A DNA stretch of 64,000 nucleotides from Enorma burkinafasonensis (GCF_902150035.1 NZ_LR597502.1:171083-235082), one strand, 5' to 3'; shown: positions 1 to 9,851, counted from the stretch's first letter. Notes: generated by a model not told the origin, from the letters alone. Made by a program: numbers and translations.

Positions 1-1260
1 GATGATCCCCGCGCGTTCCTTGAGTCCGAGCACGCGCCGCACGCTCTCGTCGATGCGCTCCTCGCTCAAGCGCCCGTCGCGCACGGCGGCGACCACGCCC
101 GGAAGCGCCTCGCGCAGGTTCGGCGTCATGAGCAGGATGTCGCCGCCCGCCTCGAAGTAGCGCACGGCGGCCTCCGCGGCGCTGAAGTTCTGCGTGATGG
201 CGCCCATGCCGAAGGAGTCGGAGATGATGACGCCCGTGAAGCCCAGCTCGCCGCGGAGGACGTCGCCCATCATGAAGGGCGACAGCGACGCGGGCAGGCC
301 GTCGGCCGCGAAGTTGGGGGTCTCGATGTGGCCCACCATGACCATGGGGCAGCCGGCCTCGATCGCGGCGATGAAGGGCTTGAACTCGCAGGACTCGATC
401 TCCTCGCGCGAGCGCTCGGCGTAGACCGCGCCCGTGTGCGAGTCGCCCGCGGTGTCGCCGTGGCCGGGGAAGTGCTTCACGCAGGGCAAGGTGCCCGTCT
501 CGAGCATGGCCTCGACCTCGGCGCCGACCATCTCGGCGGCGAGGTCGGGGTCCGAGCTGAAGGAGCGCGGGCCGATGGCGGTGTTCTCGGGGTTGGTGAG
601 GACGTCGGCGATGGGCGCGAAGTCCAGGTTGAAGCCGATCTCGCGCAGGTAGGTGCCGATGGTCTCGCCCACGTGCGCCGCCTGCGCGGGGTCTCCCGTC
701 GCGCCGATCTCGGCCATGTTAGGGAAGCGCTCGACGTCGAAGAGGCCGCAGTTGGCGACGCGCGCGACGAGCGGGCCGCCCTCCTCGTCGATGGAGAGGA
801 AGGGCGCGGCGCCCGCGCCCGCCTTGAGGCAGAGCTCGCGTGTGCCGGAGAGGAGGTTTCGCACCTGCTCGGCGCGCACGAGGTTCTTGCGGAAGTAGAT
901 GAGCCCGCCCACGGGGAACTCGGCGAGCGCCTGCTCGGTCATGCCGCCCGCGATCGTGGCCGTCGAGGCGCCGGTGAGCTGCTCGGGCGTGACGATGAAG
1001 AGCTGGGCGACTTTCTGCTCGAGCGTCATGGCGGCCATGAGGCGCTCGGTGGCCGTGGGCTCCGGCTCGGGTTCGGCCTCCTCCTCGGCGGAGCCGTGCT
1101 GCGCCGCCGGGTGGTCCCATACGGTGACGTTGCCGTTATCGGGGAAGATGCCGCTGTCGGTGAGCGCGTCGCAGCCGCTCGCCGCCGCGGCGATGCCGCC
1201 GAGCGCGCCCGCGGCGATGAGGTTGCGCCTGGTGATGACGGGTCCGTTGGAGTTCAGCAT
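1..1260 (-). CDS. Beta-N-acetylhexosaminidase-like GH3 lipoprotein, partial (runs off left edge)
   Basis: This is a glycoside hydrolase family 3 protein of the NagZ type, expected to release N-acetylhexosamine from wall or mucin glycans outside the membrane. The frame is open from the ATG at 1258-1260 to the left edge, giving 420 visible residues. The N-terminus has a twin-arginine motif (TRRNLIAAGAL) and a lipobox-like AASGC, so a Tat-exported lipoprotein is likely. An acidic linker (residues about 55-70) precedes the catalytic domain. The signature KHFPGHGDTAGDSHTG near residues 281-296 supplies the His/Asp dyad of this family, and SIDEEGG near residue 157 is also typical. The C-terminal end lies outside the window. 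Family assignment is secure; the exact substrate is inferred. Confidence 0.9.
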   Translation of the reverse strand, partial: MLNSNGPVITRRNLIAAGALGGIAAAASGCDALTDSGIFPDNGNVTVWDHPAAQHGSAEEEAEPEPEPTATERLMAAMTLEQKVAQLFIVTPEQLTGASTATIAGGMTEQALAEFPVGGLIYFRKNLVRAEQVRNLLSGTRELCLKAGAGAAPFLSIDEEGGPLVARVANCGLFDVERFPNMAEIGATGDPAQAAHVGETIGTYLREIGFNLDFAPIADVLTNPENTAIGPRSFSSDPDLAAEMVGAEVEAMLETGTLPCVKHFPGHGDTAGDSHTGAVYAERSREEIESCEFKPFIAAIEAGCPMVMVGHIETPNFAADGLPASLSPFMMGDVLRGELGFTGVIISDSFGMGAITQNFSAAEAAVRYFEAGGDILLMTPNLREALPGVVAAVRDGRLSEERIDESVRRVLGLKERAGII

Positions 1261-1358
1261 GGGTCTCCCTCGTTCGAATCTGGTGCGTTTCACGGGTCCG
1301 TTGGGGTTCGAGCATGCCATAGGCGGCGCCGGTGCACAAGCTGTCAACGGAACGCTCA

Positions 1359-1394
1359 AGGGGGAGGGCACGGCAGGTGCCGCACCCGCCCCCT
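1359..1394 (-). terminator. Hairpin between alcohol dehydrogenase and GH3 gene
   Basis: Two GC-rich arms (1359-1375 and 1378-1394) can pair with a few mismatches just after the stop codon of the minus-strand dehydrogenase gene. There is no strong T-tract, so it may be a weak terminator or an mRNA 3' stabiliser. Confidence 0.35.
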
Positions 1395-1433
1395 CGCTAT
1401 CGGGCGTCCGCTTGCGCGGCGCGGCCTTCGCCC

Positions 1434-2636
1434 CTACAGGGCGCTCGCGTAGATGGCGCGCGCGTCGTCGAGCGTGAGCTGCTTGAAGCTGCCGAACACC
1501 TCGCCGCGGTTGATCTTGAGGCCGGGGAGCATCCGGTCGATGTCCTTTTCGTGCACGCCCAACTCGCCCAGGGTGCGGGGCATGCCGAGCGAGACGAAGA
1601 AGTCCTGCAGCTCGTCGATGGTGGCGGTGACGGCGTCCTCGACGGCCTCGGCGCTCTCGTCGACGGGCTCGATCTCGAAGACCTCGTAGGCGAAGGAGAG
1701 GAAGCGCTCCGGGTGCTCGCGCCAGACGTAGCGCATCCACGCGGGGAAGATCACCGCGAGGCCGGCGCCGTGGGTGATGCCGGTGTCGAGGGCCGAGAGC
1801 TCGTGCTCCAGCCCATGGCAGGTCCAGTCGCCGTCGCGCTTGCCGGGGATGTTGATGCCGCAGCCCGCCAGGCCGTTATGGGCGAGCGTGCCCGCCCACA
1901 TGAGGCAGGCGCGCGCGTCGTAGTCGCGCGGGTCGGCGAGCACGCGCGGCGCGCACTCGATGACGCTTTTCACGATGCCGCAGGCGATGTGGTCGGTCAC
2001 GGGCACGCCCGGTTCGCCCGAGAAGTAGCGCTCCATGACGTGGGACATGATGTCGGTGGCGCCCGCCGCGGTCTGGTAGGGCGGCAGGGTGAAGGTGAGC
2101 TCGGGGTCCATGAAGGCGATGACGGGGCGGTTGAGGTCGGTGTTGACGCCGCTCTTCAGGTGCTCGGCGTCGTTGCTGATGACCGAGGAGTTCGAGGCCT
2201 CGGAACCCGATGCGGGGATGGTCACCACGCAGGCGACCGGCAGGTGCGCGGCGGGCTTGACGCCGCGGACGAAGAAGTCCCACACGTCGCCGTCGTAGGG
2301 CACGCCGAGCGCGATCGCCTTGGCGCAGTCCATGGCCGACCCGCCGCCCACGGGCAGGACGATGTCGATCTGCCCGCCGCGCGCGAGCCCGATGCCCTGG
2401 CGCACGAGGCCGATCTCGGGGTTGGGGCGCACGCCGCCGAGCTCGATATGCTCGACGCCCGCCGCATCGAGCGACGCCTTCACGCGGTCGAGCGTGCCGG
2501 TGCGCACGACCGATCCCTGGCCGTAGACGAGAAGCGCCTTTCGGTAGCCCGCCTCGGCGAGATGCGCGCCCACCTGGTCGGTGACGCCGCGCCCGAACAC
2601 GATGCGCGTGGGCGAGTAGAAGCTGAAGTCGTTCAT
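1434..2636 (-). CDS. Iron-containing alcohol dehydrogenase (butanol dehydrogenase type)
   Basis: This 400-residue group III NAD(P)-dependent alcohol dehydrogenase would reduce aldehydes to alcohols in the cytoplasm, a usual redox sink in fermenters. The N-terminal NFSFYSPTRIVFGRG-like start and the nucleotide-binding PVGGGSAMDCAKAIA stretch are typical of BDH/YqhD proteins. Metal ligands are visible in AGATDIMSHVME (Asp, His) and in the ELSALDTGITHGAGLA region (His). Length matches the family. It is transcribed alone on the minus strand, with the GH3 gene 173 nt downstream. The choice among butanol dehydrogenase, YqhD-like aldehyde reductase and propanediol oxidoreductase is not resolved; the BDH type fits best. 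Confidence 0.88.
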   Translation of the reverse strand: MNDFSFYSPTRIVFGRGVTDQVGAHLAEAGYRKALLVYGQGSVVRTGTLDRVKASLDAAGVEHIELGGVRPNPEIGLVRQGIGLARGGQIDIVLPVGGGSAMDCAKAIALGVPYDGDVWDFFVRGVKPAAHLPVACVVTIPASGSEASNSSVISNDAEHLKSGVNTDLNRPVIAFMDPELTFTLPPYQTAAGATDIMSHVMERYFSGEPGVPVTDHIACGIVKSVIECAPRVLADPRDYDARACLMWAGTLAHNGLAGCGINIPGKRDGDWTCHGLEHELSALDTGITHGAGLAVIFPAWMRYVWREHPERFLSFAYEVFEIEPVDESAEAVEDAVTATIDELQDFFVSLGMPRTLGELGVHEKDIDRMLPGLKINRGEVFGSFKQLTLDDARAIYASAL

Positions 2637-2803
2637 GGTATGCCCCTTACCTGGTTGCCGCTGTTCGTGCCGCCGCGCGCCGGGGGAGACCCGCCGGTCG
2701 CGGCGCCGGGGCGCGCGGCGCCCCCGCCTGCCCCACGGTCATGGTAGCGCAACGGTGCGGTTTTCGAGCGTGTAACGCGCGAGACGCTCCCGCGTCCGCG
2801 GCT

Positions 2804-2809
2804 TATACT
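2804..2809 (+). promoter_or_regulatory. Candidate -10 box for HAD gene
   Basis: TATACT lies 31 nt before the ATG in otherwise GC-rich sequence. No convincing -35 is seen. Similar isolated T/A-rich hexamers stand before pgi (TAGAAT, 3727-3732) and the HAD gene at 6342 (TATGAT, 6249-6254), suggesting a local promoter style that relies on the -10. Confidence 0.4.
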
Positions 2810-2839
2810 TCTGGGGGAAACCGACGAGAGGGGAATACC

Positions 2840-3670
2840 ATGTCGCAAGCCGCACGTACGGTGAAGCTCATCCTGTCCGACATCGACGGCACCATCATGC
2901 CCCAGGGCGCGCATACGGTCTCCGAGCGCACGCGCGCCGCGTTCCACACGGCACGCGAGGCCGGCATCGCCATCGGCCCGGCGAGCGGGCGCGGCGTGGG
3001 CCAGATCCCCGCGTTCTTCGGCGGCGATGCGACGTGCTGCGCCACCTGCATCGCGACGAACGGTCTCGAGGGCTATCTCGAGGGCGAGCGCATCTTCGAG
3101 AAGCTGCTCCCGCGCCGCGGCCTCGAGCGGCTCGTCGAGGTGCTCGGCGAGATCCCCGGATCGGGCCTCGTGGTGTTCGAGGGCACCCGCCCGCTGCTCT
3201 GCTCGGGCTCGCTCGACGACCTGCTCGAGATCGTCCCCGCCTACGGGCGCGCCTGCGAGCCTGTGGGCGGCCTCCCCGCGTTCGAGGTGCTCAAGGCGAA
3301 CGTCTTTCTGCCCACGGACCTCGACGGGACGCGCGCCTTCTCCGAGCGCCTCAACGCCGCGGTGGACGGGCTCGACTTCGACGTGCCCATGGCGGGCTTC
3401 CTGAACATCATGCCCGCCGGCTGGAACAAGGGCGAGGGCGTGCGCGAGCTCGCCCGGCGCCTGGGCGTCGGCCTCGACGAGGTGGTGGTCTTCGGCGACG
3501 CGGGCAACGACCTCACCATGTTCGCCGTCGCGGGCAACCCCGTGGCCGTGGCGGGCGCCATGCCCGAGGCCGCGGCCGCCGCGCGCTGGCATATCGGCCG
3601 GTGCGAGGACGACGCGGTCGCCGAGGCCATCGAGGTGCTCGCGGCAGGCGGCTGGCCGTTCACCGCGTAG
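2840..3670 (+). CDS. Cof-type HAD phosphatase
   Basis: This 276-residue haloacid-dehalogenase phosphatase of the Cof/YidA class probably dephosphorylates a sugar phosphate or similar small metabolite. Motif I is LSDIDGTI near residues 12-19, where the first Asp is the nucleophile, and motif IV is FGDAGNDLTMF near residue 220. The cap sits between the motifs, as in type IIB HADs. I chose the ATG at 2840 because AGAGGGGAA precedes it at the right distance; the frame is open further upstream but without a better start. It is followed by pgi on the same strand, 125 nt away, and appears to be separately promoted. Substrate cannot be told from sequence. Confidence 0.85.
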   Translation: MSQAARTVKLILSDIDGTIMPQGAHTVSERTRAAFHTAREAGIAIGPASGRGVGQIPAFFGGDATCCATCIATNGLEGYLEGERIFEKLLPRRGLERLVEVLGEIPGSGLVVFEGTRPLLCSGSLDDLLEIVPAYGRACEPVGGLPAFEVLKANVFLPTDLDGTRAFSERLNAAVDGLDFDVPMAGFLNIMPAGWNKGEGVRELARRLGVGLDEVVVFGDAGNDLTMFAVAGNPVAVAGAMPEAAAAARWHIGRCEDDAVAEAIEVLAAGGWPFTA

Positions 3671-3726
3671 CGCTCCCCGCGTGCCGGAGGCGCCCGCGCG
3701 CCCGTCGCCGGGTCACCCCGCTGCGG

Positions 3727-3732
3727 TAGAAT
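3727..3732 (+). promoter_or_regulatory. Candidate -10 box for pgi
   Basis: TAGAAT, followed by an A/T-rich patch, lies 63 nt before the pgi start; no clear -35 hexamer. An AAGGAGGAA ribosome-binding site stands just before the pgi ATG. Confidence 0.35.
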
Positions 3733-3795
3733 AAAGTATCTGCGACAAGGCCGCCGGAGCGCGGACGGGTCGCCCCAAGCGACAAGGAGGAAGCC

Positions 3796-5490
<1,695 letters not shown>

Positions 5491-5500
5491 ATGACGCTGC

Positions 5501-5538
5501 CGGCGCCTCCGGTCATCCGGGGGCGCCGCATTCTTTTT
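5501..5538 (+). terminator. Rho-independent terminator after pgi
   Basis: Arms CGGCGCCTCCGG (5501-5512) and CCGGGGGCGCCG (5517-5528) pair almost perfectly (one G-T wobble) around a 4-nt loop, followed by CATTCTTTTTC. It stands 11 nt after the pgi stop. Confidence 0.75.
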
Positions 5539-5550
5539 CAGGGAGTGACC

Positions 5551-6207
5551 ATGAGAAACGTCCTGTGCTTCGGCGACAGCAACACCTTCGGGTTCGATCC
5601 CGCGGCGGCCGCCGCGGGCACGGGCATGCGCTACCCCTTCGAGCAGCGCTGGCCCGGCGTGCTCCAGGGCCTGCTCGGCGAGGGGTGGCACGTGATCGAG
5701 GAGGGGCTGTGCGGCCGCACGACCGTCCATACCGACCCCTACGAGCCCTACCGGTGCGGTGCGGCGGCGCTGCCCTACGCGCTCGAGAGCCACCAGCCGC
5801 TCGACGCCGTGGTGATCGCGCTCGGCACGAACGACTTCAAGACGCGCTATGGCCTGCCCGCCGCGGACATCGCGCGCGGTTTCGAGTCGCTCGCGGGCAT
5901 CGTGAAGACGTACCCGTGGGGGCCGGGAAGCCGCGTGCCGCACATCGTGATCGTGGCGCCGCCCCATCTGGGGGAGGGCGTCGAGCAGGTCGTGCTCTCA
6001 TCGTTCGACGAGCGGTCGGCCGCCGTGTCGCGCGAGGCGGGGCGGTGGTGCCGGGTCATCGCCGAGGAGCAGGGGTGCGGGTTCGTCGATGCCGCGCTCG
6101 TCTGCGAGCCGAGCGAGATCGACCACATCCACCTCACCCCCGAGGGGCACGCGTCGCTCGCCGCCGCCATCGCCCGCGAGCTTGCCGTGGCGTTCCCCGG
6201 GTGCTGA
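5551..6207 (+). CDS. SGNH/GDSL-type esterase or lipase
   Basis: This 218-residue SGNH-hydrolase family protein likely hydrolyses an ester such as acetyl-sugar, arylester or lysophospholipid. Block I is CFGDSNTFGFD near residues 6-16 with the nucleophilic Ser, block III is ALGTNDFK, and the C-terminal Asp/His pair is in EIDHIHLTPEGH. There is no signal peptide, so it is cytoplasmic. I chose the ATG at 5551 because AGGGAG precedes it; a longer open frame from 5491 would run straight out of the pgi stop and through the terminator. Known relatives include carbohydrate acetylesterases and arylesterases; the substrate is not determinable here. Confidence 0.85.
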   Translation: MRNVLCFGDSNTFGFDPAAAAAGTGMRYPFEQRWPGVLQGLLGEGWHVIEEGLCGRTTVHTDPYEPYRCGAAALPYALESHQPLDAVVIALGTNDFKTRYGLPAADIARGFESLAGIVKTYPWGPGSRVPHIVIVAPPHLGEGVEQVVLSSFDERSAAVSREAGRWCRVIAEEQGCGFVDAALVCEPSEIDHIHLTPEGHASLAAAIARELAVAFPGC

Positions 6208-6341
6208 CGCCCGGGCGGTGACGGTTCCGCCGACTCGGGGAAATAGGCTATGATACTCACAGGTTCCGCGCGGCCGCATGCCGTGCGGTTGCCGTGCGCG
6301 CCCGCGCAGTCCGTCCGACCGTGAGTTGCCGAGGAGTTGCC

Positions 6342-7016
6342 ATGCCGACCGCCTTCCCGTTTCGCGCCGTGATCTTCGATATGGACGGCGTGATCGTCGA
6401 CACGGAAGCGGCCTACATCGTCGAGCAGCGCGTCTTCCTCGACGAGCACGGCATCGACGTCCCCACCGAGGAACTGAACGCCATGGTCGGGACCTCGCAC
6501 GAGACCTTCGTGAACGCGCTCGTGGACTGGTGGGAGCGCGGCGGCTACGGCACCTTCACCCCCGACGAGGCCTACGCCCGCTTCGAGGAGTGGAGCAGCC
6601 GCTACGTCTACCACTACCGCGACCTGCTCAACCCCGGCGTCGTCGAGACCCTCGACGAGCTGGCCCGCCGCGGCGTGCGTCTCGCGCTCGCCTCGTCGTC
6701 GCGCATGGACAACATCCTCGACGTGCTCGGCCAGTGCGGCATCACCGACCGCTTCGAGGTGATCGTGAGCGGCGAGCAGTTCCGCGAGAGCAAGCCCGAC
6801 CCCGAGATCTACCTGCACGCCATGAAGCGCCTGGGCCTCACTGCCGACGAGTGCTGCTGCATCGAGGACTCAGAGGTGGGCATCACGGCGGGCAGGCGCG
6901 CCGGGCTCACGGTCTTCGCCAAGCGCGAGGAGCGCTTCGGGTTCTCCCAGGCGGCGGCAGACCAGATCATCGATTCCGTTCCCGACCTTCTGAATGTGAC
7001 CCTAAACCATGAATGA
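6342..7016 (+). CDS. HAD-superfamily phosphatase/phosphoglucomutase-like protein
   Basis: This 224-residue type IA HAD protein resembles beta-phosphoglucomutases and sugar-phosphate phosphatases. Motif I is VIFDMDGVIVDTE near residues 9-21, the helical cap follows, motif II is in LASSSRMDN, and the Lys/Asp region reads SKPDPEIYLHAM ... CCIEDSEVGI. The ATG at 6342 follows GAGGAG; the frame opens earlier but without a ribosome-binding site. It overlaps the GntR gene by 8 nt, so the two are translationally coupled. That pairing suggests a role in the carbohydrate pathway the regulator controls, possibly the operon that starts at 9919. No 2-gene function is proven by sequence. Confidence 0.85.
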   Translation: MPTAFPFRAVIFDMDGVIVDTEAAYIVEQRVFLDEHGIDVPTEELNAMVGTSHETFVNALVDWWERGGYGTFTPDEAYARFEEWSSRYVYHYRDLLNPGVVETLDELARRGVRLALASSSRMDNILDVLGQCGITDRFEVIVSGEQFRESKPDPEIYLHAMKRLGLTADECCCIEDSEVGITAGRRAGLTVFAKREERFGFSQAAADQIIDSVPDLLNVTLNHE

Positions 7017-7746
7017 GAAGATGACCAAGGGGGCTGCGGTCCCGCTGTACCAGCAGGTGATGGACAACATCCGCGGCGAGATCGAGGCGGGCACCTACGC
7101 GCCCGGCTCGCAGATCCCCACCGAGCTCGAGCTCGCCGAGGCCTACCAGGTCGGCCGCGTCACCGTGCGCCGCGCCATCGAGGAGCTCGTCTACGAGGGC
7201 TACCTCACCAAGCAGCAGGGCAGGGGCACCTTCGTGAACGCGCCCAAGCTCGTGCGCAAGGTGCGCCAGGAGGCCGATGTCCAGAGCTTCAGCGAGGCGT
7301 GCCGCGTGAACGGGATGAGGCCCACGTCGCGCCTCATCTCGCGCCACGTGGTCCCCGCGAGCAAGGAGATGGCAGCGTTCCTCGGCCTCGAGGAGGGCGC
7401 CGACCTGCTCGCCGTCGTGCGCCTGCGCATGGCGGACGGCGTGCCCGTCATGTTCGAGAACAACTACTTCCCCTATGAGGAGTTCAAGTTCCTCGAGCAG
7501 GAGAACCTGGGCGGTTCGTCGTCGATCTTCGAGGTCGTCCGGGCGCATACCGGCCGCTACCCCGAGAACTCCGGCGACTGCACGGTCGAGATCGCGCGCG
7601 CCGACCAGGAGACCGCGTCCTACCTCGCGGTTCCCGCCGGCGAGCCGCTCTTCTTCATGAAGGTCGACTTCCTCGACGGGGACGACAAGCCGTTCTTCAT
7701 CGGCCGCCAGTACATCGTGGGGTCGCGGTTCATCTTCAGTATCTAG
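7009..7746 (+). CDS. GntR-family regulator, HutC/UTRA type
   Basis: This 245-residue transcription factor has an N-terminal winged helix-turn-helix (PTELELAEAYQVGRVTVRRAI and GYLTKQQGRGTFV, about residues 38-80) and a C-terminal UTRA effector domain (about residues 100-240). UTRA proteins bind sugar phosphates or related ligands. FrlR, which controls the E. coli fructoselysine operon, belongs to this family. The gene overlaps the preceding HAD gene by 8 nt. It lies 2.2 kb upstream of the frl-like operon with one unrelated gene between, so it is the natural candidate regulator; the operator-like palindrome at 9832-9851 is its candidate target. That link is inference. Confidence 0.9.
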   Translation: MNEKMTKGAAVPLYQQVMDNIRGEIEAGTYAPGSQIPTELELAEAYQVGRVTVRRAIEELVYEGYLTKQQGRGTFVNAPKLVRKVRQEADVQSFSEACRVNGMRPTSRLISRHVVPASKEMAAFLGLEEGADLLAVVRLRMADGVPVMFENNYFPYEEFKFLEQENLGGSSSIFEVVRAHTGRYPENSGDCTVEIARADQETASYLAVPAGEPLFFMKVDFLDGDDKPFFIGRQYIVGSRFIFSI

Positions 7747-8126
7747 CCAGCGGCCCGCAGTCGTTGCGAGCCGGAATGCCGTTCGCGCTGGCGGTGAAAA
7801 GGCGTTCACGCCCGCTTGCCTCCTTTTTTCTGAGTTGACCTTGCGCCAGCGGATGCGAATGGGGTCCAGGTGCGGCTGTGGCTCATGTTCGGGCATCTTG
7901 GCGGTGGGTGGATGGCAGCGATCGCCGGTGACCTACGTAAGTCAGTGCGCCTACCTGTGAATTTCCTGCTCTGGTACTCCGCTTTATCGTAACGGTCGCC
8001 TGCGAACCACCGCCAAGATGCGCGAGTTGCGGCGCTGACGTCGCGACACGCGTCCGTGCCGTACCCTTTTGCGCCGTTATGCGAGCATGCCCCTATGTTC
8101 GGTATCCTGTGCCGAGTTGTTTTCGC
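7747..8126. other. Intergenic region with inverted-repeat module
   Basis: 380 bases without a convincing gene. It holds the first copy of the inverted-repeat-ended module (7889-8026) and otherwise shows no feature I can support. It is the downstream end of the minus-strand gene at 8127-9206. Confidence 0.5.
7889..8026. repeat. Module with inverted-repeat ends, copy 1
   Basis: The left end TCGGGCATCTTGGCGGTGG (7889-7907) and the reverse complement of the right end (8007-8026, CCACCGCCAAGATGCGCGAG) match at 18 of 19 positions. The module is 138 bp long. Its right end is identical over 19 bp to the right end of copy 2 at 9603-9621. The interior is not obviously shared between the copies. Confidence 0.7.
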
Positions 8127-9206
8127 TTACAACCCGAGATTCCACCAATCGACGAGGACGAGTGCGCGGAGCCTGATCTCAGCGCGCTTGAGCCGCTCGC
8201 TTTTCCGTGTAAAGGGTCTTCCCATGAGTTTGGATATGAAAGACACGATGCACTCGAGACGCATGGGGTCCGAGATCTGCTCATAGCGCAAGCGGATGAG
8301 AACTATGCCCATGCTTTGCAGGGCGACAGCGCGGCTGTCGTCAGCGGAGGCGATGGCGCCGCTGTCGTGGAATGCCCCGCCTTGGCACTCGAACAGGATC
8401 GCGGGGTGCGTCTCCGCCCCCTCGATGTAGAGGTCTCCATAACATGTCGCTTTGCCGGCTATGATGCGTGCCTGCTGGGTCAAACCGATCTTCTTGTTGT
8501 GCTCGAAGGGCCCTAGATTCCAGCCGCCCCGCCTTTTGGGCATGCCGAGCAGCATGCTGCTTTGAGCCTCAAACGGGGAGGCCGAGCCCTCATGGGCATC
8601 TCGCAGGGCTAGCTGAAGCTTGCGCGATCCTTTCGCGCTTTCCGCACCGGCGAGGAAGTGCTCGACCTGAAAGCTGTCGAGCAGCGGCGGACGCCGCCAG
8701 ACATCGGTCAACTTGCCTTTACTGAGCGCCGGCTTCCACCCGTGGAGTACAGGGAGCATTCCCCGGTCGATGAGACCCTGCAGCAGCTTCCGAATCGGAG
8801 GAGTGGGCCTGAAAATCGCGAACGAGCCCATCATTTCATACAGGATCATGGTTAGGTGCGGAATCGGCCACGTGATCGCCAGGTCCATTAGGGTTGCGAG
8901 CGGCGATGTGACGTGGATATTGTAGTCGGTTATGATGACCGCTCCTTGCGGGTAGCCGCTCCTTCGATAGTGAAACGAGCAATGAGCGCTCGCGTGCGTC
9001 ATCGCTTTCGTTTGAACGAGAAGGTGGAGCGGGTCTCCGAACAGGGCCAGGGGATTGTCTTCATTCAGGCAAGCAGCCTTGTCGGCTCTCGTGAGCAGAT
9101 CGGGATATCTTCCCACGAGCTCATGGACGATAGGTGGGGTGCGGTGGAACAGCAGCGCCGAGCGATGGCAAAGCACCGGCTCGGCTTTCGTGAATTCGGT
9201 GTGCAT
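8127..9206 (-). CDS. AbiEi-like / PD-(D/E)XK-like orphan protein
   Basis: This 359-residue protein has no sure functional name. The N-terminal two-thirds resembles the layout of AbiEi-type antitoxin-like proteins found in many copies in Actinobacteria. The C-terminal part contains SPFEAQSSMLLG, then YGDLYIEG, then ILFECQGG (about residues 211-277), an acidic pattern reminiscent of the PD-(D/E)XK nuclease fold seen in Vsr/DUF559-like domains. A good AAGGAG site precedes the ATG at 9206. GC bias is weaker than in neighbours, and the gene sits alone between two copies of an inverted-repeat module, both of which suggest acquisition. No cognate AbiEii-type toxin gene is adjacent. Function is inference only. 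Confidence 0.6.
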   Translation of the reverse strand: MHTEFTKAEPVLCHRSALLFHRTPPIVHELVGRYPDLLTRADKAACLNEDNPLALFGDPLHLLVQTKAMTHASAHCSFHYRRSGYPQGAVIITDYNIHVTSPLATLMDLAITWPIPHLTMILYEMMGSFAIFRPTPPIRKLLQGLIDRGMLPVLHGWKPALSKGKLTDVWRRPPLLDSFQVEHFLAGAESAKGSRKLQLALRDAHEGSASPFEAQSSMLLGMPKRRGGWNLGPFEHNKKIGLTQQARIIAGKATCYGDLYIEGAETHPAILFECQGGAFHDSGAIASADDSRAVALQSMGIVLIRLRYEQISDPMRLECIVSFISKLMGRPFTRKSERLKRAEIRLRALVLVDWWNLGL

Positions 9207-9793
9207 GGTTCAGGCTCCTTCGACAGGGAATCGAGTAGAGCCTAGCTGGCAGTTCTAGCCGATATCGTCCTGCGTTCTGTCCGGGAGCTTCCCGTTTCCA
9301 AACGAAAGTGTCTCCTCGTTCCAACACCGCAGCGTATTCGCGTTGTGGTTGCGCGGTGTGCGCGCATGAGGGATGCCGGCGACCATACGGTCTCTGAAGA
9401 ATATCCAGAAATGGCAACAGGCCGAGGGGACATCGGATGGACGATCACACGAAAAGTCGGGCAGGGGGCGCCGTGCACGGGAGCTCGGGTCTCTTGGCGG
9501 TGGGTCGGCGAAGCATGCCGCTCAATTAATTACTATTTATTTTAAAAATCGCAGGTCAAAGGGTTGCAAACTAAAGCTATACCTTGCCTGTCGGATGCGG
9601 GTCACCGCCAAGATGCGCGAGCGCGAAATCTGGTGCGCATGGCGCCTCGAGTGAGGGCTTGGATGTCGCCAGCAGATCGGGGCGCAACTCCGGGCCAGGC
9701 GTCTGCAGGGGATGCTCCGTTGCCGCCGTCAACCGTTCGGCGGCGATTCGGTACCGTTCGAACAATTCTCCGCCGCCGCCGGTTGATGACTCC
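9207..9793. other. Gene-free region upstream of the frl-like operon
   Basis: About 590 bases with irregular base composition, including an A/T-rich stretch at 9525-9550. It contains the upstream region of the minus-strand orphan gene and the second inverted-repeat module (9485-9621). Several short frames exist but none has a ribosome-binding site together with plausible coding bias. Confidence 0.5.
9485..9621. repeat. Module with inverted-repeat ends, copy 2
   Basis: The left end TCGGGTCTCTTGGCGGTGGGT (9485-9505 covers 21 bp; 19 match copy 1) and the right end CACCGCCAAGATGCGCGAG (9603-9621, identical to 8008-8026) enclose 137 bp, almost the same length as copy 1. The two copies are in direct orientation and bracket the orphan gene at 8127-9206. 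Confidence 0.7.
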
Positions 9794-9823
9794 TTGACGC
9801 AAAACAAACCCGCTGGTTATAAA
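9794..9823 (+). promoter_or_regulatory. Sigma-70-type promoter of the frl-like operon
   Basis: TTGACG (9794-9799) and TATAAA (9818-9823) are separated by 18 nt, the best -35/-10 pair seen in this half of the window. It reads into the transporter gene at 9919, predicting a leader of roughly 90 nt. Confidence 0.75.
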
Positions 9824-9831
9824 TAGAACAT

Positions 9832-9851
9832 CTTAGAACGTTTGTCCTAAG
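9832..9851. promoter_or_regulatory. Operator-like palindrome at the frl-like promoter
   Basis: CTTAGAACGTTTGTCCTAAG is a 20-bp palindrome with 7 of 8 arm pairs matching. It lies just downstream of the -10 box, over or next to the predicted transcription start, where a repressor would block initiation. Its form suits a GntR/HutC-type dimer; the regulator at 7009-7746 is the nearest candidate. Confidence 0.55.

Noticed and set aside
7009..7746. Naming the GntR gene frlR
   Set aside because: Family and location fit, but one unrelated gene and 2.2 kb separate it from the operon, and no matching site lies before its own transcript.
9564..9826. Several short overlapping frames upstream of the frl-like operon
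   Set aside because: They overlap each other on both strands, span the promoter and the inverted-repeat module, and lack translation signals.
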